This document shows positions 27,372-35,882 of a stretch of DNA of 64,000 nucleotides, piece by piece. The position numbers and the translations under genes were made by a program. Location of the stretch: NCBI RefSeq assembly GCF_014207375.1, contig NZ_JACHEE010000008.1, positions 124,001 through 188,000 of the forward strand. The letters run 5' to 3'. Under the pieces are notes generated by a model, which saw only the letters and a program-made list of their open reading frames with translations, made no database searches and was not told the DNA's origin. This DNA comes from Arthrobacter sp. AZCC_0090. GTDB lineage: Bacteria; Actinomycetota; Actinomycetes; Actinomycetales; Micrococcaceae. Numbering within the stretch: position 1 is the first letter of the stretch; each line of letters opens with the position of its first letter.

Positions 27372-27373
27372 TG

Positions 27374-28675
27374 CTACAGCTGTTTCCAAGCATCGTTGAT
27401 CTGTTGGGCAGCCTGCTTGAGCCGCTCACTCACAGGGGAACCGTTGCGGATGTCGGCGAAAGCTTTGCCAATGATCTCCTCGAACTGGATATAGCCGATG
27501 CTCACCGGTCGGGGTTTAGCCGTTTCGGTATTTTCGTGGGCAATCAGGGAGCCCACTCCCTTGCTCTTGTCTCCGCCGAGGGCTTCAAGCTTGGGTAGAT
27601 ACTGGGCGGTTGCTGCCGTGTTGGCCGGAATGATGGTTTGCGCTTCCGTGGTGGCGAGGTTGCCTGCCGGATCAAAGGATGCGAATTCCAGGAACTTCTT
27701 GGCTGCGGCCTTGTTCTTCGATGCGGGGTTGATGCCCCAGGACCAGGAGCCAGTCGGGGTGGCCTGGCTTCCGCCGGCAAAGTACGGCATCGGGGCCACG
27801 CCCCAGTCAATGCTTGATTTGGCGAAGTTGCCGATGTCCCAGGGACCTCCGATGAAGTAGGCCACCTTCCCTGAGGTGAAGACAGGGCTGGTCTGGAATC
27901 CGCCCACGCCGCGGGGGGACAGGCCCGAGGAGAACGTGTCCGCGTACCACTGCATGGCTTTCTCCCAGCCCGGGTTGGTGATGTCGGTCGTGAGCATTTT
28001 GTCGCCGGTGATGCCTGAGCCGCCTCCTGCAGATTCGGCCAGCGGCTGGAGCTGGTAGTAGGCCTCGACCTGTTCGAAGAGGAGCCCGAACTGGGTTCCT
28101 GCTGCCTGCACGGCTTTGCCGTCCTTGACGACCTGCTCCCAGGTCATGCGCTGTGCCGGGTCAATGGAGGGATGCTTGACGCCGGCCGCGTCGAGGGCCT
28201 TCTTATTGAAGAACATCAGCTGCGTTGAATTCCATATTGGCAAGGCCCACAGTTTGTCCTGGTACAGATTCACGCTGTATTGCGCGTCAGGTACGGCGGC
28301 CTTGGTTTGGCCTTTCAGACTGCTGAGATCCTCGAGGAAACCCTGGGCGGCGAGCTGGGACAAACGCGGCTGGTCGACGGTGTAAACGTCGATCGTGTCG
28401 TCTTTTGCGCCGAGGCGTTGCTGCAGCGTCGGGTTGAGCTGGTCAAAGGGCACCTGGGAGTACTTGACGGAAATATCTGGGTTCTTCGCCTTGAATGCCG
28501 CAATGACCGGCGCGAAAGTCGCGGGATCTTCGGGACCAAGCAGGTTCACGGTTCCAGTTCCAGAGCCTTCGCTTCCGTTTGCCGTACCGGAATTCGGGGA
28601 GCTCGTCGAGCAGCCTGCCAGGAAGAGTGTTCCGGCCGCAAGCAGCGACGTGGCTGCGAGAAGTTTGCGCTTCAC
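27374..28675 (-). CDS. ABC transporter substrate-binding lipoprotein (family 1)
   Basis: Solute-binding protein of about 433 residues with a signal peptide (KRKLLAATSLLAAGTLFLAGC) ending in lipobox LAGC. I choose the GTG at 28675, preceded by AGAAAGG with a 6-nt spacer, over an ATG at 28708, because the signal peptide then starts with the usual basic residues. First gene of the operon; a LacI-type operator overlaps its promoter. The ligand is unknown. Confidence 0.9.
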   Translation of the reverse strand: MKRKLLAATSLLAAGTLFLAGCSTSSPNSGTANGSEGSGTGTVNLLGPEDPATFAPVIAAFKAKNPDISVKYSQVPFDQLNPTLQQRLGAKDDTIDVYTVDQPRLSQLAAQGFLEDLSSLKGQTKAAVPDAQYSVNLYQDKLWALPIWNSTQLMFFNKKALDAAGVKHPSIDPAQRMTWEQVVKDGKAVQAAGTQFGLLFEQVEAYYQLQPLAESAGGGSGITGDKMLTTDITNPGWEKAMQWYADTFSSGLSPRGVGGFQTSPVFTSGKVAYFIGGPWDIGNFAKSSIDWGVAPMPYFAGGSQATPTGSWSWGINPASKNKAAAKKFLEFASFDPAGNLATTEAQTIIPANTAATAQYLPKLEALGGDKSKGVGSLIAHENTETAKPRPVSIGYIQFEEIIGKAFADIRNGSPVSERLKQAAQQINDAWKQL

Positions 28676-28714
28676 GGGAAGCCTTTCTGATGTGTGGGGG
28701 AATGCCATGGAGCA

Positions 28715-28728
28715 TCTAACCGGTTAGA
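28715..28728. promoter_or_regulatory. LacI-type operator at the nucleoside/sugar operon
   Basis: The perfect 14-bp palindrome TCTAACCGGTTAGA overlaps the -10 box of the leftward promoter. A closely related site (12 of 14 identical) lies at 28805-28818. Confidence 0.85.
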
Positions 28729-28754
28729 CTACTCCGAGGCGAATGGTTTCACAA
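28726..28754 (-). promoter_or_regulatory. Promoter of the binding-protein operon
   Basis: On the minus strand TTGTGA (28749-28754) is followed after 17 bp by TAGTCT (28726-28731). The -10 box is shared with the palindromic operator, so a bound repressor would block RNA polymerase directly. Confidence 0.65.
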
Positions 28755-28804
28755 GAGATTTTTTTGGGATCCGCTCCGCGGGGGAAGCCGGTATGATCAA
28801 CTCG

Positions 28805-28818
28805 TCTATGCGGTTAGA
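28805..28818. promoter_or_regulatory. LacI-type operator at the regulator's own promoter
   Basis: TCTATGCGGTTAGA matches the palindrome at 28715-28728 in 12 of 14 positions. A -10-like TATGAT at 28792-28797 precedes it, placing this site at the predicted start of the regulator's transcript. Confidence 0.75.
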
Positions 28819-28845
28819 GTTCGATGTTTGGAAGAGGAGAGGACC

Positions 28846-29826
28846 ATGCCGACAGCCAGGGACGTAGCGAGACTGGCCGGAACGTCCAATGCGGTGGTGA
28901 GCTACGTCTTCAACAACGGTCCACGGGCTGTGTCAGCCGATGCCAGGGAGCGGGTTCTGCGGGCCGCTCGTGAGCTCGACTACAAACCCAACGCACTGGC
29001 GCGGGCGCTGAGTGCTGGCAAGACGCGATCGATCGGACTGATTGTTCCGGATATTGCCAACCCGTTCTTCGCAGAACTTGCCAGGGCGGTGGAGATCGCG
29101 GCGGCCGGTAGGGACCACCTGCTTCTCATCGGCGACTCCGCAACAGTTGAGGACCAGGAACACCGCCTCATCGAAACCTTCATCGAGCGCCAGGTTGATT
29201 CCCTCATTCTCGTCTCTCTTCTGGATGAACCCGATCTCAAGCCGGCCCACGCAGCCCGATTGCCCGTAGTCGCCCTTCACCCGCTCTCCGAAGAGCAGCA
29301 CGCATCATCGCTGACCATCGATTACGAAGAAGCCGCATATGTGGCAACCCGTCATCTGATTGAACAGGGCTACGAAAGTATTGGCTTGCTCAATGGGCCG
29401 GTCGACTCCGTCGGAACCAGGCAGCATGCCGCAGGATTCTCGCGTGCAGTTTCCGGATTAGGGGTCCGGGTGACCGAGCGAGCCTCCGCCATTTCCAGGG
29501 CGGGATCGTCCGAAGTGACCGCGGAGTGGCTGCGATCACCAGATGCCCCGCGCGCCATATACGCCACGACGGATGAACAGGCCCATGGGGTGCTCTTCGC
29601 TGCGTATTCCCTCGGACTTGGCGTCCCGGGCGAGGTAGCGGTGGTCGGCGTCGACGGCACCGAGGCGTCCGCCTATTCCGTGCCGCCGCTGTCATCCATC
29701 CGCCAGCCCACTCAAGCCATCGCCCGGAGAGCGGTCGAGATCCTCGTGGACAGGTCTGCTGACGATCCGATCGTGAACGAAATCTTCGACTTCGAACTGA
29801 TCGTCCGGAAGTCATCAAAAGCCTGA
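28846..29826 (+). CDS. LacI family transcriptional regulator
   Basis: Regulator of 326 residues from the ATG at 28846, preceded by GAGGAGAGG. The helix-turn-helix reads TARDVARLAGTSNAVVSYVF and the hinge NALARALSAGKTRSIGLIVP; the sensor domain has VVGVDGTEAS. It is divergent to the importer/nucleoside hydrolase operon, and the two promoters share an almost identical palindrome with the CCGG/GCGG centre expected for LacI-family sites. It should repress both units and be released by the imported ligand or its product. Confidence 0.93.
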   Translation: MPTARDVARLAGTSNAVVSYVFNNGPRAVSADARERVLRAARELDYKPNALARALSAGKTRSIGLIVPDIANPFFAELARAVEIAAAGRDHLLLIGDSATVEDQEHRLIETFIERQVDSLILVSLLDEPDLKPAHAARLPVVALHPLSEEQHASSLTIDYEEAAYVATRHLIEQGYESIGLLNGPVDSVGTRQHAAGFSRAVSGLGVRVTERASAISRAGSSEVTAEWLRSPDAPRAIYATTDEQAHGVLFAAYSLGLGVPGEVAVVGVDGTEASAYSVPPLSSIRQPTQAIARRAVEILVDRSADDPIVNEIFDFELIVRKSSKA

Positions 29827-29938
29827 CAACGCAGTCTCGCGGGGCAGAATCGCTGGAAGGAGTGACTCAGGCCGGGTCGAACAGCTCAATGCCCCCATCG
29901 TGGCGGTCGTGGCGGACCCGAACCCCTGCACGCCTCCG

Positions 29939-31093
29939 TCAGCGCGTCCTCCGCTGGCCGAGCATTTGCGGGTCGTCTGGCTTGACTTCCTTTGAGGTAC
30001 GGTTCTTCGGCCGGTACGGCATGGTGGGTTCTGATGGGAAGCGGCGCGGGCCACTCCACATCGATGGCGGGGCGTCGATCGCGTAGGCGAGGGCGTACGC
30101 CACCTTTTCGTAGTTGACGCGCCAGCCCCTGAAGTGGGGCCAGGCTTGCTCTGCTGTCACTTCAACCGGGTAGTCGACCGTCCGCATGAGTTCCACTGCT
30201 GCCTGGAAGTCTTCGAAAGTCACGTCCAGTGGGGAATCGGGATCGGGGTCCTCGTCGACCGGGATACGAATGGCCCGCGCCACTTGATTCAGGCAGGTGA
30301 ACCCCATTCGAAGAACCAGGCGCGCCCGGGTGCTCGGTGCAGACCCCGGACTCAGCGAAAGTTGCAACGCGGCCGCATCCATCACGCTGAGGAGCGAATT
30401 GAGCCAATTCGACTGCGGTGCAGGTGAACGGAACCACACCAACGTGAGGTAGGTGCTGTGCGATTCGGCTACATCAGCGGCCCATCGCTCCCAGGTACGG
30501 TAGAGATCGCTCAGCTCGCTGGTGCTGTTTTGAGCAGCCATGCCGAACCGTGTGCGCACCAGAAGCTCAGGTCCCCACGACGGTGAGCCCGCCCTCGACA
30601 CGAGAAGCGTTACTTCTGCTTCACGCCTGTTGAAGGCTGCGTAGAGCGTTGGCAGGTAGCCAATCTGCAAAGCGATGACGATCAGCCCGGTATACGCGGC
30701 TGCGTAGACCAATACTGTGTTGCCAAAGTTCGACGGCGCTGCGTAGCCGAGCGTGAACATCGCGGAGCCAGCCTCGCTGGCAGCTAGCCAGATGTCACCG
30801 TCGACGAAGGGAAGAAGCAGGAGACTGAACGACAGGTCGAACAGGATCACCCAGACAAGCAAGCGGACGAATAACGACATCGGAGACTGCCAGGCAAGGA
30901 TCCGATCACGTACCTCGTACGAGGTGACGGGTTTTGTGATGGCAAAAAACATCTTCGCCGTGACCATATGGGTCACCCGTGAAAGGTTGCTGTGCAGCGG
31001 CCGCGGCACTATCAGCGTTCCGATGACACTCATCCAGTTCAGGAGCAGCCCCACCAGCCCGAGCGAAAAACACGCCCACACGATTACTGTCAA
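29939..31093 (-). CDS. Membrane protein with potassium-channel-like pore segment
   Basis: Protein of 384 residues, family not recognised with certainty. The N-terminal third has three hydrophobic segments (about residues 3-30, 70-100 and 125-155). Between the second and third is WLAASEAGSAMFTLGYAAPS, which resembles the pore helix and filter (TxGYG) of two-segment potassium channels, with Ala in place of the last Gly. The C-terminal 220 residues are soluble and charged, ending in a basic proline-rich tail. It stands alone, transcribed leftward from the 169-bp gap before the hydroxyproline cluster. Ion channel function is an inference from the pore-like segment only. Confidence 0.7.
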   Translation of the reverse strand: MTVIVWACFSLGLVGLLLNWMSVIGTLIVPRPLHSNLSRVTHMVTAKMFFAITKPVTSYEVRDRILAWQSPMSLFVRLLVWVILFDLSFSLLLLPFVDGDIWLAASEAGSAMFTLGYAAPSNFGNTVLVYAAAYTGLIVIALQIGYLPTLYAAFNRREAEVTLLVSRAGSPSWGPELLVRTRFGMAAQNSTSELSDLYRTWERWAADVAESHSTYLTLVWFRSPAPQSNWLNSLLSVMDAAALQLSLSPGSAPSTRARLVLRMGFTCLNQVARAIRIPVDEDPDPDSPLDVTFEDFQAAVELMRTVDYPVEVTAEQAWPHFRGWRVNYEKVAYALAYAIDAPPSMWSGPRRFPSEPTMPYRPKNRTSKEVKPDDPQMLGQRRTR

Positions 31094-31262
31094 TACACTC
31101 TTTCGACGACGCCGGACACCGATTCAGCCATTGACCAAGGGAAGGGACAAAGCTGGTGAGGCTCGTATCATTCATGCACCTGCGGATCTTGTCAAGGGCA
31201 CCACGGGGTGAAGGTGGCCCGAGGGCAAGCAAGAGCCGAGCCGGCCGGCCCCGAGAGGACTA

Positions 31263-32765
31263 CTACCCCTCCCGTCGCCCGTCCACAAGGCGCGGTACTC
31301 CCAGGGGATTCTCCTCGCGCAAGGATTCAGGCAGCAAGTGCTGCGGGAATCCCTGATAGGCGATCGGCCGCAGGAAACGCTCGATCGCGGCAGTTCCCAC
31401 GGACGTGCTGCCGGCCGCAGTCGTCGCTGGGTAGGGCCCGCCGTGCTGCTGCGCATAGGTGACCGAGACGCCGGTAGACCACTGGTTCCAGAGGACCCGC
31501 CCGGCCTTGCGTGCGAGGATCTCTATGAGCCCGGCCACGTTGCAGGAATCCGTGCCGTGGATTGTCGCAGTCAGTTGCCCCTCGAAAGTCTCAGCGATCT
31601 GCGGAAGCTGGGACTCGTCGTCGTACGCCACCACGACGGCCGTGGGGCCGAAGCACTCGGCCTGGAGAGCATGCGGTTCGGCGAGCATGTCCGCGGCGGT
31701 CGTGAGCAGGAGCGTGGGACTGGGCGGGTCGGCCAGAGGATCGGAGCCCTGGGCCAGGACCGTCACGCGGTGGTTGGCCTGCAGCTCCTGAAGCACTTCG
31801 GCGTAGCCGGACTGGATCCGATCGTTGAGCAATGGCGCTGCCGGCGGCAGGGCGGCGTTGCGCAGTGCGTCCACCAGGCGGGATCCCGCCGGGACGAACA
31901 GCGTGCCGGGCTTGGTGCAGAACTGTCCGGCGCCGAGGGTGAAGGAACCGATGAAGCCCTCGGCGATCTCCATGCTGCGGTCGTCGGCCGCGGCTTCGGT
32001 GACGAAGACCGGGTTGTTGCTGCCCAGCTCGCCGAAGAAGGGGATGGGCTCCGGCCGAGAGCTTGCGATGTCGAACAATGCGCGCCCGCCCGGAATGGAG
32101 CCCGTGAAGGCGCCGGCCTTGATCCGCGGATCCCGCAGTGCGGCGGCCCCGGCGGCGGTACCGGTGATGAGTGCGAAGGTGCCCTCGGGAGCGCCCTCAG
32201 CAGCAAGGGCGGAGGTGACAACCTCTGCGGTGAGCAAGGAAAGCTGTGGATGGCCCGAGTGCGCCTTGAGCAGCACGGGGCTTCCGGCGGCAAGTGCCGA
32301 GGCGGTGTCTCCACCCGCCGCCGAGAATGCGAAGGGAAAATTGCTGGCGGCGAACACGACAACCGGCCCCAAGGGCGCCAGAACGCGGCGAAGATCGGGC
32401 CGCGGAGCACCCATGGGCCAGTCGGCGTCGGCGTGGTCGATCCGGGCGTCGAGGTAACCGCCATCGCGCAACAGTTCCCCGAACAGGCGCAGCTGGAAGG
32501 TGGTGCGCTTGAGCTCACCGCGGAGGCGGCCCTCGGCCAGGCGGGTCTCGCGCTGGGCCACGGGGACCAGTTGGTCCGCGGCCGAGTCGAGGGCGTCGGC
32601 GACGGCGTCGAGCAGCTTTGCGCGTTCGGCAGGCCGCAAGGCGGCGAGCGGCGACGCGGCGGCCTGGGCAGCGGCGAGGAACGATTCCAGTTCGGTGTCA
32701 GTAGTGGGCGCTACGGCCCTCGCGTTGGATTGCTTGCCGGGCGTGTTTTGGGCGACGGTGGTCAT
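31263..32765 (-). CDS. 2-oxoglutarate semialdehyde (2,5-dioxovalerate) dehydrogenase
   Basis: Aldehyde dehydrogenase of 500 residues from the ATG at 32765. It belongs to the branch that acts on alpha-ketoglutarate semialdehyde: it has VFAASNFPFAFS, FFGELGSNNPVFV with the catalytic glutamate, and FTLGAGQFCTKPG with the catalytic cysteine. It performs the last step of hydroxyproline breakdown, giving 2-oxoglutarate with reduction of NAD(P). It is the last gene of the leftward operon and its start overlaps the stop of the FAD subunit gene by 4 bp. All earlier steps of the pathway are encoded upstream, so the assignment is firm. Confidence 0.92.
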   Translation of the reverse strand: MTTVAQNTPGKQSNARAVAPTTDTELESFLAAAQAAASPLAALRPAERAKLLDAVADALDSAADQLVPVAQRETRLAEGRLRGELKRTTFQLRLFGELLRDGGYLDARIDHADADWPMGAPRPDLRRVLAPLGPVVVFAASNFPFAFSAAGGDTASALAAGSPVLLKAHSGHPQLSLLTAEVVTSALAAEGAPEGTFALITGTAAGAAALRDPRIKAGAFTGSIPGGRALFDIASSRPEPIPFFGELGSNNPVFVTEAAADDRSMEIAEGFIGSFTLGAGQFCTKPGTLFVPAGSRLVDALRNAALPPAAPLLNDRIQSGYAEVLQELQANHRVTVLAQGSDPLADPPSPTLLLTTAADMLAEPHALQAECFGPTAVVVAYDDESQLPQIAETFEGQLTATIHGTDSCNVAGLIEILARKAGRVLWNQWSTGVSVTYAQQHGGPYPATTAAGSTSVGTAAIERFLRPIAYQGFPQHLLPESLREENPLGVPRLVDGRREG

Positions 32766-34288
32766 GCTCGGTCTCCTTTCAGGAGGGAATTCGTGGGGTC
32801 TTCGTAGTCGGCGTCCAGCGCGGCGAGCTCGCCTATGCCCACGGGCGCAGCGAGGGGCCGCTTGGCGGCGCTGGACAGGGATTCGGCGGTGGGCGAAGCG
32901 CCCGGCCCGGCTCCAAGGCAGGCTGATGCGAAGCCGCAAACCCGGCCTTGGCACCAGCCCATTCCGGCGCGGGTGAAGGACTTGAGGCTCCTGGCATCGC
33001 GGGCACCCAGGCTCTCCCGGGCTTCGGTGATCTCGCCGGCGGTGACTTCCTCGCAGCGGCACACGGTGGTCTCCGGAGTGAGCCAGTCCTGCCAGGCAGG
33101 GGGAACCGGATGGGCCCGGTGCATTGCCTCCGCGAAACGCCGATGCCGCGCAGTGGTCTTCTCTGACGCAGCGGTTTTTTGCGGCAAGGCGGACCCGCCC
33201 GCCGCGGCGGTGCCCGCTGCGAGGCCCTCAAGTACGGCCAACGTAGCGCCGCCGACGCCGGTGACCTCACCTGCGAGATACAGGCCCGGGACGCTGGACT
33301 GCTGGCGCTCGTCGACGACGCCCACCAGCGAGCCGTCCGTGTCGAGCCGGGTTTCGACGCCGAAAGACAGCGGCAGCTCCATCTGCGGCGTGAAGCCCCA
33401 GCCGAAACCCACCACGTCCACGTCTTCGTACACGCGCTCTGTTCCAGGCCGGACGCTGCCGTCGGCATCGACCTTGGCCGTGCGCACCCCGGACGCATGA
33501 TCCGCTCCGAGGGATCCGGATCCGAGGACCTCGGTGACGATGCTGCGTGTGCGGTACGGAATCCGATGCCGGGCGAAGACTGCGGCGTACTCCGCTCCTT
33601 CAAGTGCCTTCTCCGGCACTCCTGCGGCAGCACGCAGATGCGGAAGCCAGGTGGTCGGGGAAGAGGACTCAAGCACTGCGAGGACCTTGCCGCCAGCCTC
33701 GGCGATATTCGCGGCCACCGGGAGGAGAAAAGGGCCGGTTCCAGCGATCACGAAGCGTTTCCCAGGCAGAATTCCGTTGGCCTTGATGAATGCCTGGATG
33801 CCACCGGCGGCCATCACGCCGGGAAGATCCCAGCCGGGAACCGGCAGTTGGCGGTCGTAGCCGCCGGTACACAGGACGAGGCGGCGCGCGACGACGGTTC
33901 GGGCGCCGGCGGCGCTTCGGTCCGAAGCAGCTTCCGCGACGGTGGGCGTCGTGCGCAAGGTGAAGCCGGCGTCGTCCCCTTGCGCTGGCTGGTTTTGCTG
34001 GGCCATCCAAACCTGGAGTCCGGGAAGGTACGTGATCAGCCCTTGGTGGCGAGCGGCGTCGAACCTTGCGCGGAGGTCAAGGTAACTCTTCCACCCGTGG
34101 TGTCCCTGGCCATCCGGCACCGGCACAACGGTCTCAGGCCGGTGCCGCCAGAACTGGCCGCCCGGCTGGGCACCCGCGTCTACGAGCACCACGGTGGCTC
34201 CAGACTCGGCAGCCGCAACAGCGGCGGCAAGCCCGGCGGGACCCGCGCCCACGACGGCGATGTCCGCGCTGACGATGGGCGGCGTCAT
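32762..34288 (-). CDS. D-hydroxyproline dehydrogenase, FAD/NAD-type subunit with BFD-like [2Fe-2S] domain
   Basis: Protein of 508 residues: an N-terminal Rossmann fold (DIAVVGAGPAGLAAAVAA), a second dinucleotide site (FVIAGTGPFLLPVA), and a C-terminal BFD-like iron-sulphur region with cysteines in CRCEE and WCQGRVCG. It resembles the alpha subunit of three-component amine or hydrogen cyanide synthase/opine oxidase complexes. It should pass electrons from the substrate oxidase to an acceptor. It overlaps both neighbours by 4 bp. I start it at the ATG at 34288, not at codons 13 residues earlier inside the preceding gene. Confidence 0.9.
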   Translation of the reverse strand: MTPPIVSADIAVVGAGPAGLAAAVAAAESGATVVLVDAGAQPGGQFWRHRPETVVPVPDGQGHHGWKSYLDLRARFDAARHQGLITYLPGLQVWMAQQNQPAQGDDAGFTLRTTPTVAEAASDRSAAGARTVVARRLVLCTGGYDRQLPVPGWDLPGVMAAGGIQAFIKANGILPGKRFVIAGTGPFLLPVAANIAEAGGKVLAVLESSSPTTWLPHLRAAAGVPEKALEGAEYAAVFARHRIPYRTRSIVTEVLGSGSLGADHASGVRTAKVDADGSVRPGTERVYEDVDVVGFGWGFTPQMELPLSFGVETRLDTDGSLVGVVDERQQSSVPGLYLAGEVTGVGGATLAVLEGLAAGTAAAGGSALPQKTAASEKTTARHRRFAEAMHRAHPVPPAWQDWLTPETTVCRCEEVTAGEITEARESLGARDARSLKSFTRAGMGWCQGRVCGFASACLGAGPGASPTAESLSSAAKRPLAAPVGIGELAALDADYEDPTNSLLKGDRA

Positions 34289-34611
34289 GCTCGTCCTCCG
34301 GTTTCTTCCGAGGGATCCTCCCGGCATGAGCCCTCAATTTCCATGCCCTCGCGAACCTCAACAAGGCACGCGCGCTGGTTGGCGGAGCCGTCCACCGTCA
34401 GCAGGCAGTCGAAACACACGCCGATGCCGCAGAACAGCCCCCGAGGCCGCTCGCCTTTGCGTGTGGCGCGCCAGGCTGTGATGCCTTGGGAGGTCAAAGC
34501 AGCGCCGACGCTCTGGCCCGGAGATGCTTCAAGCGGCCGCCCATCAAAGCTCACGCGGACGACGCCGCCGATCGCGGCAGTCTTTGCCGCGCCTCGTGCT
34601 CGGGTACTCAT
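34285..34611 (-). CDS. (2Fe-2S)-binding small subunit of D-hydroxyproline dehydrogenase
   Basis: Ferredoxin-like protein of 108 residues. Cysteines in GLFCGIGVCFDCLLTV and QRACLVEV match the pattern of the small iron-sulphur subunit of HcnABC/opine-oxidase-type complexes. It links the substrate-oxidising and FAD/NAD subunits. Its start and stop codons overlap its two neighbours by 4 bp each. Confidence 0.9.
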   Translation of the reverse strand: MSTRARGAAKTAAIGGVVRVSFDGRPLEASPGQSVGAALTSQGITAWRATRKGERPRGLFCGIGVCFDCLLTVDGSANQRACLVEVREGMEIEGSCREDPSEETGGRA

Positions 34612-35882
34612 GCTGTGGCCTCCTCTCGGTGTTCCGCGGACTGGGGTGAAGTGGAATGGTGTGCAGGTTCGCTGGCGGGGAGCTCGCCGAAGCGGGCCGG
34701 AGCGAAAGGTGAAAGATCGAGGTCCGGGGTTTGGCCAAGGAGCGCCTGGGCGAGGAGCTTGCCTGTTCCGGCAGAGAGTCCGATCCCGGCGCCTTCGTGG
34801 CCGGCAGCGTGCCAGAGCCCGGGGGCGCGCTCGTCGTGCCCGATCACCGGTAAGTGGTCCGGGCAGTACGGGCGGAAACCGTGATAGTGACGGATGGCCT
34901 TGACGTGTTTCAGGAAGGGGAAAAGCGCAGTGGAATTGCGGGCCAGCAGGCTCAGCGCATCGGTGCTCACCGTGCGGTCGAAGCCCACCCGCTCACGCGT
35001 CGAACCGATGAGGATGGTGCCGCTGGGGGTGCCCTCGACCACGGGCGAGCCCTGGAGGCCGGCGTCGGAACTGCCGACATTGTCGATGTACTCGGCCGCG
35101 TAAACCTTGTGGTGGACCATCGGCGGGAGTGGCTCGGTGACCATGACGAATCCGCGCCGGGGGAGGACCGGCACGCTGACCCCGGCCAGCGCGGCGAGCT
35201 CGCCCGCCCATGTGCCCGTACAGTTCACCACCGCGTCCGCGAAAAAGTCCCCGCGGGGAGTCTTAACGCCGGTGACGCGGCCACCGTTGGCCGCGGAACC
35301 ACTGCTTGAGGAGCCGCTTCTTGAGGAACCACTGCTTGAGGAACCACTGCGCAGAAAGCCGGTCACGGGAGTGTCCGCAAGGAATCGTGCTCCCGCCTCG
35401 GTTGCGAGCCGGACGAGGTGGGCGGCGACGAGCATCGGCTGGACTTGGCAGTCCTCGGAGTAGCTTGCGCCGCCCAGGGCTTCGCGGGAAATATGCGGCT
35501 CGGCCTCGCGCAGCGCATCTTGGTCCAGTTCCTCTACCGCCACTCCATAGCCCGTCTGCACGGCCATGACGCGGTTCAACGAAGCGAGGCTGCTCTCGCG
35601 CGAGGCTACGATGATCCCGCCCTTGGATTCGAATTCCCAGAGTTTCTTGTGTTCCCCAAGGTCTTGGTGCCAGACCCCCAGGGAGTAGCGGGTGAGCTCA
35701 AGCTCGGGGCCGAGCTCCTTGTCCGAGACGAGGATGTTCCCCTCGCAGGCGGAAGAGGTGCCGCTCGCAGGCAGGCCCTTGTCGATGACCGTGACCGAGA
35801 GGCCTTGCCGGGCGGCGAAGTAGGCGGTAGCCGCCCCGATGACCCCGGCACCGATGACGAGGACGTCGCTGCCTTGGTTCAT
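34608..35882 (-). CDS. D-hydroxyproline dehydrogenase, FAD-dependent amino acid oxidase subunit (DadA-like)
   Basis: Protein of 424 residues of the glycine oxidase/DAO fold: N-terminal VLVIGAGVIGAATAYFAA and C-terminal FRPYCPDHLPVIG and WHAAGHEGAGIGLSAGTGKLL. It oxidises cis-4-hydroxy-D-proline to pyrroline-4-hydroxy-2-carboxylate and gives electrons to the two companion subunits. In the middle (about residues 177-196) is a Ser/Gly stretch made by four 15-bp DNA repeats, which is not usual in the family and is probably a surface loop. The gene overlaps both neighbours by 4 bp. Confidence 0.9.
   Translation of the reverse strand: MNQGSDVLVIGAGVIGAATAYFAARQGLSVTVIDKGLPASGTSSACEGNILVSDKELGPELELTRYSLGVWHQDLGEHKKLWEFESKGGIIVASRESSLASLNRVMAVQTGYGVAVEELDQDALREAEPHISREALGGASYSEDCQVQPMLVAAHLVRLATEAGARFLADTPVTGFLRSGSSSSGSSRSGSSSSGSAANGGRVTGVKTPRGDFFADAVVNCTGTWAGELAALAGVSVPVLPRRGFVMVTEPLPPMVHHKVYAAEYIDNVGSSDAGLQGSPVVEGTPSGTILIGSTRERVGFDRTVSTDALSLLARNSTALFPFLKHVKAIRHYHGFRPYCPDHLPVIGHDERAPGLWHAAGHEGAGIGLSAGTGKLLAQALLGQTPDLDLSPFAPARFGELPASEPAHHSTSPQSAEHREEATA
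35295..35354. repeat. Four 15-bp tandem repeats inside the oxidase gene
   Basis: GGAACCACTGCTTGA is found at 35295-35309 and 35325-35339, with diverged copies at 35310-35324 and 35340-35354. On the coding strand each unit encodes five residues of a Ser/Gly-rich loop, and the length keeps the reading frame. Confidence 0.9.
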
